NCBI RefSeq assembly: GCF_900172265.1
Contig: NZ_FWFK01000001.1
Coordinates: 682,001-746,000 of the forward strand
Length of the DNA: 64,000 bases
Direction: 5' to 3'
Source of the DNA: Roseivivax jejudonensis
GTDB taxonomy: Bacteria; Pseudomonadota; Alphaproteobacteria; Rhodobacterales; Rhodobacteraceae
Shown in pieces: positions 23,419 to 31,721 of this stretch. Position 1 is the first letter of the stretch; each line of letters starts with the position of its first letter. The notes under the pieces were generated by a model that was given only the letters and a program-made list of their open reading frames with translations, was not told the DNA's origin and made no database searches. Made by a program: the position numbers and the translations under genes.

Positions 23419-24116
23419 ACCAATGTCAGCGGCCCGCTGAACGGAGTGACGGACCCGAAATCCGCCGCAGCCTTGATGGCCGCCGGGATCAGGAATGGCA
23501 GGAGAAACCCTAAGGCGACGTTAAAATGCGCGTCGCGCTTCAGCCGCGACAGCACATCGCCGCCGGCGGTCGGGTCGAAGAGAGGGAGATTCACGAGGAC
23601 GTTGAAGGCGTTCTTGCGGATCGGCCAGTTCAGCAGCCGCACCAGGACGACGAAGAAGATGACCAGCATCAGAGAGACGAAATAGGCGATCCCCGCCGCC
23701 GCACGCACCAACGCCACGCTCTCGGGTCCCGCGTCGGCGGGCAGATCCAGGAGAATCAGCCGGACTGGCGAGAACGGAAAGTCCATCGCCTGGCCAACCG
23801 TCGCGCCAAGGCCGGTCAGGGCCGCGCCCGCCTGGGACGGAATCGTCGCGTGCCGCGTCAGGATCGTCAGAACGAGCACGACGATCGTGAGCATCACGAA
23901 GCGCAGCCGGTTGTAGGGCGGCGCGGACCGGAATTCGACGAGGCTGGGCGAGACGGCGTTGTATTCGACCACCGTAAGAAGCGCCGCGGCCAGCGCGGCA
24001 AGCAGAACCATCTGGCTGGCGTCCCCGGTGAGACCCGGCAGCGCGACGGCCGGAAGCGCCACGACGAGCGCAACGAGGATGGCGCGAAGTATCGCGCCGG
24101 CCAAACGGTTGATCAC
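23283..24116 (-). CDS. Multi-pass inner-membrane protein of unknown function
   Basis: 277 residues from a GTG start with AAGGACAG upstream. About six hydrophobic segments are visible (for example AILRAILVALVVALPAVALP, RFVMLTIVVLVLTILT, FVSLMLVIFFVVLVRLLNWP and WVMTAWAFLPASLMM), with a cytoplasmic C-terminus rich in Arg and Gln. It overlaps the exported phosphatase-like gene downstream, which suggests the two are co-expressed and perhaps act together at the membrane. No family is recognised. Confidence 0.8.
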   Translation of the reverse strand: MINRLAGAILRAILVALVVALPAVALPGLTGDASQMVLLAALAAALLTVVEYNAVSPSLVEFRSAPPYNRLRFVMLTIVVLVLTILTRHATIPSQAGAALTGLGATVGQAMDFPFSPVRLILLDLPADAGPESVALVRAAAGIAYFVSLMLVIFFVVLVRLLNWPIRKNAFNVLVNLPLFDPTAGGDVLSRLKRDAHFNVALGFLLPFLIPAAIKAAADFGSVTPFSGPLTLVWVMTAWAFLPASLMMRGVALMRIADLIEEKRRRAYAQSEQLQPA

Positions 24117-24476
24117 TGCTCTGTCCTTTCGGTCCGGACGGCCGCGATGCCATGCCGCGCCCTTGTTCCGTCCAAGATCCGCCGGGTCCGGCGGGCTGCC
24201 TCATTGTTGCCCAAATGCTGCCTCCATTCCCCGAGTGCCTCAAGGCCCGCCGCACAGTCTACGCGGGAATGCGGCCAGAAGACGGTCGCGCTGGTGCGGG
24301 ATTGCATCATTTCCGGAGCGGAAACGGGGCAACGCCACGACGGGAAACAATATCTTGTATTTGCCGCAAAAAAGACCGCTACGCGGCCTTGGGCGACGCG
24401 CGACGGTCCCGGTCCGGACACGGGATGGTCCGGCGGACACGGCGCCGCGAACGCGTCGCGGCACCGCTGGATTCGC
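24117..24476. other. 360-bp intergenic region after leuD
   Basis: No convincing gene is seen on either strand. The region holds the terminator of the leuCD unit (24368-24388) and probably the promoter of the leftward membrane protein/phosphatase pair. AT-rich stretches occur around 24345-24365. Confidence 0.5.
24368..24388 (-). terminator. Intrinsic terminator of the leuC-leuD unit
   Basis: Read on the minus strand, GGCCGC (24388-24383) and GCGGTC (24379-24374) form a six-pair stem (one G-U) with a three-base loop, directly followed by TTTTTT (24373-24368). It lies about 90 bp past the leuD stop in the direction of transcription. Confidence 0.75.
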
Positions 24477-25082
24477 TCAGACCCAGGGGCGGGATTGCGC
24501 GGCCTCGGCTTCGAACCCGTCAATCGCCGCAGCCTTTTCGAGCGTGAGCGCGATGTCGTCGAGCCCGTTCAGAAGGCAGTGCTTGCGGAACGGGTCGATC
24601 TCGAACCGGATCACCTCGCCGTCGGAGGTGGTGACGGTCTGCGCCTCGAGATCCACGGTCATGCGCGCGTTCTGGCCGCGCTCGGCATCCTTCATGAGGA
24701 TGTCGACCTGCTCCTGCGGAAGCGCGATCGGCAGGATGCCGTTCTTGAAGCAGTTGTTGAAGAAGATGTCCGCGAAGCTGGGCGCGATCACGCAGCGGAT
24801 CCCGAAATCCTTGATCGCCCACGGGGCGTGCTCCCGCGACGAACCGCAGCCGAAGTTTTCGCCCGAGATGAGGATTTCGGCCTCTCGGTACTGCGGCTTG
24901 TTCAGCACGAAGTCTGGCACCTCGTTGCCGTCGCTGTCGTAGCGCATCTCGTCGAAGAGGCTCACGCCGAGGCCGGTCCGCTGGATCGTCTTCAGGTACT
25001 GCTTCGGGATGATCATGTCGGTATCGACGTTGACGATCGGCAGCGGCGCGGCGATCCCGGTGAGGGTGTCGAACTTGTCCAT
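24477..25082 (-). CDS. leuD: 3-isopropylmalate dehydratase small subunit
   Basis: 201 residues. Small subunit of isopropylmalate isomerase, which converts 2- to 3-isopropylmalate in leucine synthesis. The swivel domain motifs are present: [40 protein letters not shown] and [17 protein letters not shown]. The start is supported by AAGGAG 10 bases upstream. It follows leuC by 12 bp and is expected to be cotranscribed with it; a terminator follows. Confidence 0.97.
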   Translation of the reverse strand: MDKFDTLTGIAAPLPIVNVDTDMIIPKQYLKTIQRTGLGVSLFDEMRYDSDGNEVPDFVLNKPQYREAEILISGENFGCGSSREHAPWAIKDFGIRCVIAPSFADIFFNNCFKNGILPIALPQEQVDILMKDAERGQNARMTVDLEAQTVTTSDGEVIRFEIDPFRKHCLLNGLDDIALTLEKAAAIDGFEAEAAQSRPWV

Positions 25083-25094
25083 CGGTAGGGCTCC

Positions 25095-26516
25095 TTACGC
25101 CGGGACGCTGTCTTGCGCGAGTTCACGCACGTCGGTGAGCCGGCCGGTCACGGCCGCCGCCGCCGCCATCGCGGGGCTCATCAGGTGGGTGCGTCCGCCG
25201 CGCCCCTGCCGCCCCTCGAAATTGCGGTTCGAGGTCGAGGCGCAGCGTTCGCCCGGCGCAAGCTGGTCGGGGTTCATGCCAAGGCACATCGAACAGCCCG
25301 CCATGCGCCATTCGAAGCCGGCCTCCTGCAATTTGGCGGCGATGCCCTCTTCCTCGGCCTGCGCCCGAACGAGGCCGGAGCCCGGAACGATCATCGCGCG
25401 GATACCGTCCTTCACGCGGCGGCCTTCCATGATCCGCGCGACCTCGCGCAAGTCCTCGATCCGGCCGTTGGTGCACGACCCGATGAACACCGTGTCGATC
25501 TCGATGTCCTGCAGCCGGGTGCCGGGCTTGAGCCCCATGTATTCGAGCGCGCGCTGGGCCGCCGAGACCTTGCCGCCCTCGAAGCTGTCGGGCGACGGCA
25601 CCTCGCCGTCGATCGGCAGCACGTCCTCGGGCGAGGTGCCCCAGGTGACGAGAGGCGCAATCTCGGAGGCGTCGAAGGTCACCACCTTGTCCCAGTGCGC
25701 GTCGTCGTCGGAGTAGAGCGTCTTCCACCACGCCATCGCCGCGTCCCACTGCGCGCCCTTCGGCGCGTGGGCCCGGCCCTTCACGTAGTCGAAGGTGGTC
25801 TGGTCCGGGGCGATCAGGCCGGCGCGGGCGCCACCCTCGATCGCCATGTTGCACACGGTCATGCGGCCTTCCATCGACAGCTCGCGGATGGCGCTGCCGG
25901 AGTACTCGATCACGTAGCCGGTGCCGCCGGCGGTGCCGGTCCGGCCAATGATCGCCATGGTGATGTCCTTGGCGGTCACGCCCGGCGGCAGGGTGCCGGT
26001 GATTTCGACCTTCATGTTCTTCGACTTGGACTGGATCAGCGTCTGCGTGGCAAGGACGTGCTCGACCTCCGACGTGCCGATGCCGTGCGCCAGCGCACCG
26101 AAGGCGCCGTGGGTCGCGGTATGGCTGTCGCCGCAGACGATCGTCATCCCCGGCAGGGTCCAGCCCTGCTCGGGGCCGATGATGTGCACGATGCCCTGCC
26201 GGACATCCGACACGGGATAGTAGTGAACGCCGAAATCCTTGGCGTTTCGGTCGAGCGCCTCGAGCTGGATGCGGCTCTGCTCGTTCTCGATCCCCTTGGC
26301 GCGATCGGTGTCGGTGGGCACGTTGTGGTCCGGCACCGCGATCGTCTTGTCGGGCGCGCGCACCGTCCGGCCCGAAAGCCGCAGCCCCTCGAAGGCCTGC
26401 GGGCTCGTCACCTCGTGAACGAGGTGGCGGTCGATGTAGAGCAGGCTGGAGCCGTCCTCGGCCTCATGCACGAGGTGGGCATCCCAGATCTTGTCATAGA
26501 GAGTCTTGGGGGACAT
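25095..26516 (-). CDS. leuC: 3-isopropylmalate dehydratase large subunit
   Basis: 473 residues. Large subunit of the isopropylmalate isomerase, holding a [4Fe-4S] cluster. The aconitase-family motifs are clear: [40 protein letters not shown], and the cluster cysteines in [13 protein letters not shown] and [14 protein letters not shown]; the end has [19 protein letters not shown]. Length equals the usual size. A GAGAGG ribosome site precedes the ATG. It is the first gene of the leuC-leuD pair. Confidence 0.97.
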   Translation of the reverse strand: MSPKTLYDKIWDAHLVHEAEDGSSLLYIDRHLVHEVTSPQAFEGLRLSGRTVRAPDKTIAVPDHNVPTDTDRAKGIENEQSRIQLEALDRNAKDFGVHYYPVSDVRQGIVHIIGPEQGWTLPGMTIVCGDSHTATHGAFGALAHGIGTSEVEHVLATQTLIQSKSKNMKVEITGTLPPGVTAKDITMAIIGRTGTAGGTGYVIEYSGSAIRELSMEGRMTVCNMAIEGGARAGLIAPDQTTFDYVKGRAHAPKGAQWDAAMAWWKTLYSDDDAHWDKVVTFDASEIAPLVTWGTSPEDVLPIDGEVPSPDSFEGGKVSAAQRALEYMGLKPGTRLQDIEIDTVFIGSCTNGRIEDLREVARIMEGRRVKDGIRAMIVPGSGLVRAQAEEEGIAAKLQEAGFEWRMAGCSMCLGMNPDQLAPGERCASTSNRNFEGRQGRGGRTHLMSPAMAAAAAVTGRLTDVRELAQDSVPA

Positions 26517-26774
26517 CGGTCCTCTCCCGGTAATGTCTGTGGCGATTGGCTACGGAAGCGCCTGTGCCCGGGCACGGCGCGAGCGGCCTCATAGGCGGGC
26601 GAGCACCGTGTGCGTCGCGCCGTAGAAGCGCTCTTCCAGACGGAAGCGGTCGCCGAGATCGTGGATCCGCATCATGCACGCGAAATACATCGCCGCGGGC
26701 GATCCCGCAAGCATTCGCGAAGTGAACCGATGCCGCGCGGAGCGCGTATCAGTATCGATGACGGAGGGCATCCG

Positions 26775-27383
26775 ATGCGTGCAGCGAACGTGGCAGGAGG
26801 TCTTTGGATGGCGGCGGCGAGCGTGGCAGCCGACGGCGTGGCCGGCGGATACCGGGGCTACGAGGCACCGGACTACACGGTCGAGGCGCGGGCCGGCGAT
26901 GTCGAGATCCGCCGCTACGCCCCGCATCTCGTGGCCGAAGTCACGTTGGCGGGGCCGCGGGACGGCGCGCTGCGACAGGGCTTCCGCATTCTCGCCGGCT
27001 ACATCTTCGGCAAGAACGCGTCCGAAGAGAAGATCGCGATGACCGTGCCCGTCACCCGCCAGCCCGCGGTGGCCGCCGCGGTTCCGGACGGCGACGCGTG
27101 GACGGTCTCGTTCGTCGTTCCACGCGGGCGGAGCCAATCCGATCTTCCGGAGCCCCACCGCGAGGGCATCCGCCTGACCGAGCGCCCGGCGGAGCGGCTG
27201 GCCGTGCTCGCCTTTTCCGGGCTCGCAACGGAGGCGCGGATCGCGCGGCAGGCCCGGCGCCTCGATGCCGGCATCGCGGCCCTGGGCGAAACGCCGTCCG
27301 GAGCGCTGCGCGCGATGTGGTACGACGACCCCTTCACCCTGCCCTGGCGGCGGCGCAACGAGATCGCCCGGCCGCTGCCGTGA
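26775..27383 (+). CDS. SOUL family haem-binding protein
   Basis: 202 residues from the ATG at 26775, supported by GGAGGG eight bases before it. An N-terminal hydrophobic stretch may be a signal peptide. The SOUL/HBP domain covers about residues 28-200 with characteristic segments APDYTVEARAGDVEIRRYAP, GFRILAGYIFGKNASEEKIA (with MTVPVT) and the C-terminal AMWYDDPFTLPWRRRNEIA. Members bind haem or related tetrapyrroles; the cellular role in bacteria is unclear. It is divergent from leuC across 258 bp in which I see no gene. Confidence 0.92.
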   Translation: MRAANVAGGLWMAAASVAADGVAGGYRGYEAPDYTVEARAGDVEIRRYAPHLVAEVTLAGPRDGALRQGFRILAGYIFGKNASEEKIAMTVPVTRQPAVAAAVPDGDAWTVSFVVPRGRSQSDLPEPHREGIRLTERPAERLAVLAFSGLATEARIARQARRLDAGIAALGETPSGALRAMWYDDPFTLPWRRRNEIARPLP

Positions 27384-27520
27384 CGACACTCGAGCGCAAG
27401 ATCAGGGGTGCGGCACGGCGCCACAGTTGGAAACAAGTGTCACACTGGGCCGTTATCACCGCGACCGACGTCGAAGCCGACCTGCCAGGTGATTTCGTGG
27501 CTCCGCACACACGTTCCTTC

Positions 27521-27652
27521 ATGACGCGCGTCAACGCGCTCAGCATGGCGATGATCGCCGTGCTGGCGGCGGCTGCGTTCTGGGTCGGAACGTCGGATGT
27601 CGCGATCGCGACAGACGGCCGATCGGTCCTGACCGCGTCAACCGGGCGCTAG
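27521..27652 (+). CDS. Putative small membrane or secreted peptide
   Basis: 43 residues, MTRVNALSMAMIAVLAAAAF at the start: a basic N-terminus and one hydrophobic helix ending near residue 28 (SDVAIA), then a short polar tail. The frame is open further upstream, and a GTG at 27380 that overlaps the SOUL stop (GTGA) would give 90 residues with a basic extension. Neither start has a strong ribosome site. An 11-bp palindrome AGTGTCACACT lies at 27436-27446. The hydrophobic pattern argues for a real gene, but confidence is limited. Confidence 0.4.
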   Translation: MTRVNALSMAMIAVLAAAAFWVGTSDVAIATDGRSVLTASTGR

Positions 27653-27725
27653 GTGAACGGTCCGGCACGCGCTTGCAGCCGCACGTGCCATTTGCAACGC
27701 TCCGGGACCGCATGGACCGTTACGT

Positions 27726-29057
27726 ATGATCCCTGACAACGACACCGTCGCTCAATTGCAGTCCATCGCGCTCGATCTTCTGGCGCGCGCCGAGCTATTC
27801 ATGGCCGGCCTCCTGCGGCCGTGGAACGCCTACCAGATCGTCATCGCGCTCGCGCTCTTCGCCTTGGCGCACATCCTCGCGTGGGGGCTGCGCCCGCGGT
27901 TCCACGACTGGATGCGGAGCCGCGAAGGCTGGCCGAAATGGCGCATGCGGATCCTCGTGCTGCTCCACCGCCGGGTCCGGATGATCCTGTTCGTGGTGCT
28001 TGCCTGGATCGCCGTGTGGATCCTCCGCGAGGTGACGTGGCCCTCGCGATCCTATTTGCTCGGCGTCATCGCGGAGCTCGCGACCGCGTGGCTGGTGATA
28101 GCCTTCGCGACCCGTCTGATCGGCAACCCGTTGTTGCAGAGCGTCGTCCGCTACGGCGCATGGGCGTGGGTTACGGTGTCGATCCTGAATCTCGGCGAAG
28201 AAGCTCGATCGGCGCTCGACAGCGTGGCGATCTCGGCCGGGGAGATGCGGCTGTCGCTCTGGATCGTGCTGCAGGCGGCGGTGATGCTGATCGTGCTGAT
28301 CGCGGCCGCGCGCTTCCTCGCGATCTCCTCCGCCGCGCGCATCCGGCGCAACGATGAAATCTCGCCGTCCATGCAGGTGCTGGCCGTGAAGGTGCTGCAG
28401 GTGCTGTTCTACGGCAGCGCCTTCTTCCTCGCACTGAAGCTCGTGGGCGTCGACCTGACAGGCCTCGCCGTGCTCTCGGGCGCGATCGGCGTGGGCCTCG
28501 GTTTCGGCCTGCAGAAGGTGGTGTCGAACCTCGTATCGGGCATCATTATCCTGCTCGACAAGTCGATCAAGCCGGGCGACGTCATATCTCTGGGCGAGAC
28601 ATTCGGCTGGATCAATTCGCTCGGCGCGCGCTACGTGTCGATCACCACGCGTGACGGCAAGGAATACCTGATCCCGAACGAGGATCTCATCACCGGGCAG
28701 GTGGTGAACTGGTCCCATTCCAACGACTTCGTGCGGCTCGATATCTTTTTCGGCACCGCCTACGGCGACGATCCGCATCTCGTCCGAAGGATCGCGGTCG
28801 AGGCCGCCTCCAAGACGACGCGCGTCCTGTCCGAGCGTCCGCCGGTCTGTCATATCGTCGGTTTCGGCGACAGTTCGGTCGACTACATCCTGCGATTCTG
28901 GATCCGCGACCCCACAGGCGGCCTCACCAACATTCGCGGCAACGTCTACCTCGCGCTCTGGGACGCGTTCCAGGAGAACGGGATTTCGATCCCCTTCCCG
29001 CAGCGCGAGGTGCGCGTGCTCGAAGGCTCTCAGCTCGGCACGAAGGCGCTCGACTGA
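27726..29057 (+). CDS. MscS family mechanosensitive ion channel
   Basis: 443 residues. About four to five N-terminal hydrophobic helices lead to the pore-lining helix AVLSGAIGVGLGFGLQKVVS (about residue 256), rich in Gly and Ala as in MscS. Then come the beta domain IILLDKSIKPGDVISLGETF, the motif TTRDGKEYLIPNEDLITGQV, and the C-terminal domain ending in FQENGISIPFPQREV. Such channels release solutes on osmotic downshock. Longer than E. coli MscS because of the extra N-terminal helices. It appears to be transcribed separately from the cupin gene 66 bp downstream. Confidence 0.95.
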   Translation: MIPDNDTVAQLQSIALDLLARAELFMAGLLRPWNAYQIVIALALFALAHILAWGLRPRFHDWMRSREGWPKWRMRILVLLHRRVRMILFVVLAWIAVWILREVTWPSRSYLLGVIAELATAWLVIAFATRLIGNPLLQSVVRYGAWAWVTVSILNLGEEARSALDSVAISAGEMRLSLWIVLQAAVMLIVLIAAARFLAISSAARIRRNDEISPSMQVLAVKVLQVLFYGSAFFLALKLVGVDLTGLAVLSGAIGVGLGFGLQKVVSNLVSGIIILLDKSIKPGDVISLGETFGWINSLGARYVSITTRDGKEYLIPNEDLITGQVVNWSHSNDFVRLDIFFGTAYGDDPHLVRRIAVEAASKTTRVLSERPPVCHIVGFGDSSVDYILRFWIRDPTGGLTNIRGNVYLALWDAFQENGISIPFPQREVRVLEGSQLGTKALD

Positions 29058-29123
29058 ACGGCGGGCGGGAACGCGCGCGCACCGTCGCGCGCTAGTCTCG
29101 CACGCCCACCCGGAGAGACGACC

Positions 29124-29666
29124 ATGGCCAGCCTTGCCAAGACGAACCCCGATCCCGAAACGCAGACGCTGCTGTTCGCAGACGACGGCGTCGTGCCGAA
29201 CAACCCGGACCTGCCGGTCCTCGTGATCCGCGCGGCGGTCGACCCCGAGGCGGGCGATTCCGCAATCCGCGCGCTCTACGAAGCGAATGGCTGGCACAAT
29301 ACGTGGACGTCGACGGTCTTCGACTACGAGCATTACCACCACGACGCGCACGAGGTCCTGACCGCCGCATCGGGCTGGTCCGACCTCAGGATCGGCGGCC
29401 CGTCCGGAGAGACGCTCCGCGTCAACGCGGGTGATGTGCTGATCCTGCCTGCGGGTGTCGGCCATTGCCGCATCGCGCAGAGCGACGACTTCGCGATCTG
29501 CGGCGGCTATCCGAAGGACCAGCCCGCAGGCACGATCCTGCGCGCCCCCGAGGATCGGCGCGAGTCGCATATCGCCGACATCGCCGCGCTGAGCCGACCG
29601 GACACGGATCCGATCTTCGGGGAGAACGGCCCCCTCGTGGTCCACTGGGGCGGGCCGGACCGCTGA
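29124..29666 (+). CDS. Cupin-domain protein (YjlB-like)
   Basis: 180 residues. A single cupin barrel with the metal-binding cluster YEHYHHDAHEVLT near residue 72 and the second motif region VLILPAGVGHCRIAQSDDF. The overall layout fits the YjlB-type cupin family, whose reaction is not known. GGAGAG precedes the ATG at 29124. It lies between the MscS gene and a thiolase gene on the same strand, with 70 bp to the thiolase; joint function is not evident. Confidence 0.85.
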   Translation: MASLAKTNPDPETQTLLFADDGVVPNNPDLPVLVIRAAVDPEAGDSAIRALYEANGWHNTWTSTVFDYEHYHHDAHEVLTAASGWSDLRIGGPSGETLRVNAGDVLILPAGVGHCRIAQSDDFAICGGYPKDQPAGTILRAPEDRRESHIADIAALSRPDTDPIFGENGPLVVHWGGPDR

Positions 29667-29736
29667 CGCGTCGTCCGCGCTGACAATCGATCCGCGGCCC
29701 GGCATAGTCGGCCCCGACACGGGAAGGAGAATCCTC

Positions 29737-30915
29737 ATGCGCGACGATATCGTCATTCTCTCGGGCGCCCGCACCGCGATCGGCACCTTCGGCGGCAGCC
29801 TCGCCGGCACGCCGCCGATCACGCTCGGCGCGACAGCCACCAGGGCCGCGCTGGAGCGTGCGGGCCTCGACGGCGGCCAGATCGGGCAGGTCTTCTTCGG
29901 CCACGTCATCAACACCGAGCCGCGCGACATGTACCTGTCGCGTGTGGCGGCGATGGATGCCGGCGTGCCCGACACCGTGCCGGCGATAAACGTCAACCGA
30001 CTGTGCGGATCCGGCGCGCAGGCCATCGTGTCGGCCATCCAGGCCGTTGCCATGGGCGACGCCGACATCGCGCTGGCCGGCGGCGCCGAAAACATGTCGC
30101 GCGCGCCGTACATCGTGCCCGAACAGCGCTTCGGCGCCAAGATGGGCGACGTGAAGACGCTCGACATGATGCTGGGCGCGCTCAATTGCCCGTTCGGCAC
30201 GGGCCACATGGGTGTCACAGCCGAGAACGTGTCTGACGAGCACCAGGTGAGCCGCGAGGACCAGGACGCGTTCGCGATGGAAAGCCAGCGCCGCGCGACT
30301 GCCGCGCGGGATGCCGGCTACTTCAAGGATCAGATCGCGCCCATCGAGGTCCGCGTGAAACGCGACATGGTCCCCTTCGACACCGACGAGCACATGAAGG
30401 AGACCTCGCTCGAGAAACTCGCGGGGCTGAAACCGGTCTTCAAGAAGGACGGCACCGTGACCGCGGGCAACGCGAGTGGGATCAACGACGGCGCGGCAGC
30501 GATCACGCTGGCCACCGCGGACGCGGCCGAAAAGGCCGGCGCGACGCCGCGCGCCCGTATCATCGGCTACGCCCATTCCGGTGTGCGCCCCGAGGTCATG
30601 GGGATCGGGCCCATCCCGGCGGTCGAGCGACTGCTGAAAAAGACTGGCCTCTCGGCCGAGGATTTCGACGTGATCGAGTCGAACGAAGCGTTCGCGGCGC
30701 AGGCCATCGCCGTCAATCGCGGGCTCGGCCTCGACCCGGCCAAGGTCAACCCGAACGGCGGCGCGATCGCGCTCGGTCATCCCGTTGGGGCGACCGGTGC
30801 GATCCTGACGGTCAAAGCGCTCTACGAGCTGGAGCGTACGGGCGGCCGCCGGGCGCTGGTGACGATGTGTATCGGCGGCGGACAGGGCATAGCGCTGGCG
30901 TTCGAGCGCATCTGA
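29737..30915 (+). CDS. Acetyl-CoA acetyltransferase (thiolase)
   Basis: 392 residues. Thiolase condenses two acetyl-CoA or cleaves 3-ketoacyl-CoA. The catalytic set is complete: Cys90 (NVNRLCGSGAQAI), His348 (GGAIALGHPVGATGA) and Cys378 (MCIGGGQGIALAFE). The length and sequence pattern fit the biosynthetic type (PhaA/AtoB), used in polyhydroxybutyrate synthesis or the ethylmalonyl-CoA route in this group, but beta-oxidation cannot be excluded. A strong site GGAAGGAG precedes the start. No phaB is next to it. Confidence 0.94.
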   Translation: MRDDIVILSGARTAIGTFGGSLAGTPPITLGATATRAALERAGLDGGQIGQVFFGHVINTEPRDMYLSRVAAMDAGVPDTVPAINVNRLCGSGAQAIVSAIQAVAMGDADIALAGGAENMSRAPYIVPEQRFGAKMGDVKTLDMMLGALNCPFGTGHMGVTAENVSDEHQVSREDQDAFAMESQRRATAARDAGYFKDQIAPIEVRVKRDMVPFDTDEHMKETSLEKLAGLKPVFKKDGTVTAGNASGINDGAAAITLATADAAEKAGATPRARIIGYAHSGVRPEVMGIGPIPAVERLLKKTGLSAEDFDVIESNEAFAAQAIAVNRGLGLDPAKVNPNGGAIALGHPVGATGAILTVKALYELERTGGRRALVTMCIGGGQGIALAFERI

Positions 30916-30939
30916 GCCAAAGGCGAAGCGCGGGGCGGC

Positions 30940-31503
30940 TCACACCGGGCCCTGCGCTTCCCACAAGCCGGGGTACTCGGTCACGAATCCCGAGGATGCG
31001 ACCCGCAGATCGGTGGAAAACCCGGTCTGCTCCGCCGCGTAGTGCACGATGCCGCCGCGCCCGCGCGTGTAGCGTTGATCGAGCGGCCCGAGCGGAGCGC
31101 CCGGGGCACTCAGCCAGGCCGCGCGGACCGACACGCCGCCGATCTCCGGCATCCGGCGGATCGGCATTAGGTTGGTGGCCGGCGTGAATGAGAGATCGAT
31201 GTCGACCGCATCGTCGAGCCCGTCCTGCCGCTGCTGGTTCAGCGTCCATGTCGGGCCCTCGCGCACGATGTGAAGGGCGACCCGCGTGCCGTCCCAGATA
31301 CCGGTGACGTCCGCGCCGAGCGTGTGCCAGTCCGGATCGCATCGCACGAGGTAGTCGATCCGGCTTTCGCTGCCGGCTGCCCGGAACCGCGCATGGCCCA
31401 GCAGCATCCAACCGTCATCGTGCTGACGCACGAGCCGACAGGAATCGCGGCCTTCCCGATCGAGCGCGCGCCAGCGGATCTCGGCCACGGTTTCGCTGAT
31501 CAT
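30940..31503 (-). CDS. Putative glycolipid-binding domain protein
   Basis: 187 residues from the ATG at 31503, which has GAGG 8-11 bases upstream. The pattern SETVAEIRWRALDREGRDSC, then WMLLGHARFRAAGSESRIDY, VREGPTWTLNQQRQDGLDDA, DIDLSFTPATNLMPIRRM and RYTRGRGGIVHYAAEQTGF is that of the putative glycolipid-binding family (PA1994-like). The protein should be cytoplasmic, having no signal. It is convergent with the thiolase gene and divergent from the histidine kinase gene. Biological role unknown. Confidence 0.85.
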   Translation of the reverse strand: MISETVAEIRWRALDREGRDSCRLVRQHDDGWMLLGHARFRAAGSESRIDYLVRCDPDWHTLGADVTGIWDGTRVALHIVREGPTWTLNQQRQDGLDDAVDIDLSFTPATNLMPIRRMPEIGGVSVRAAWLSAPGAPLGPLDQRYTRGRGGIVHYAAEQTGFSTDLRVASSGFVTEYPGLWEAQGPV

Positions 31504-31721
31504 GCGTCGGACCTCGCACCACGAGTCGGGCGGGTGCCAGAGATGCAGGCGGTTGGGTGACAGTTGAGACGGCGGCGCATCGTGTTCGGTCCTCGAAAGC
31601 GCGACATCCGCATGGTGCCACGAGGGTGTGTCATGGTGCAACGCAGGGAACCGCAACGCACCGTTAGGACGATGTTCACCGACTTCCGCGCACAACCCCG
31701 CGTGCAGTCACGGAGGCGGAC

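Noticed and set aside
26589-26690. A 33-codon minus-strand frame between leuC and the SOUL gene (ending GATHTVLARL)
   Set aside because: No ribosome site and no family. It is the end of a longer shadow frame antisense to the SOUL gene, so support is too weak.
27795-30218. A long open frame of 807 codons on the minus strand
   Set aside because: It runs antisense through the MscS, cupin and thiolase genes, has a composition rich in Arg, His and Asp, and no domain. It is a GC-rich shadow frame.
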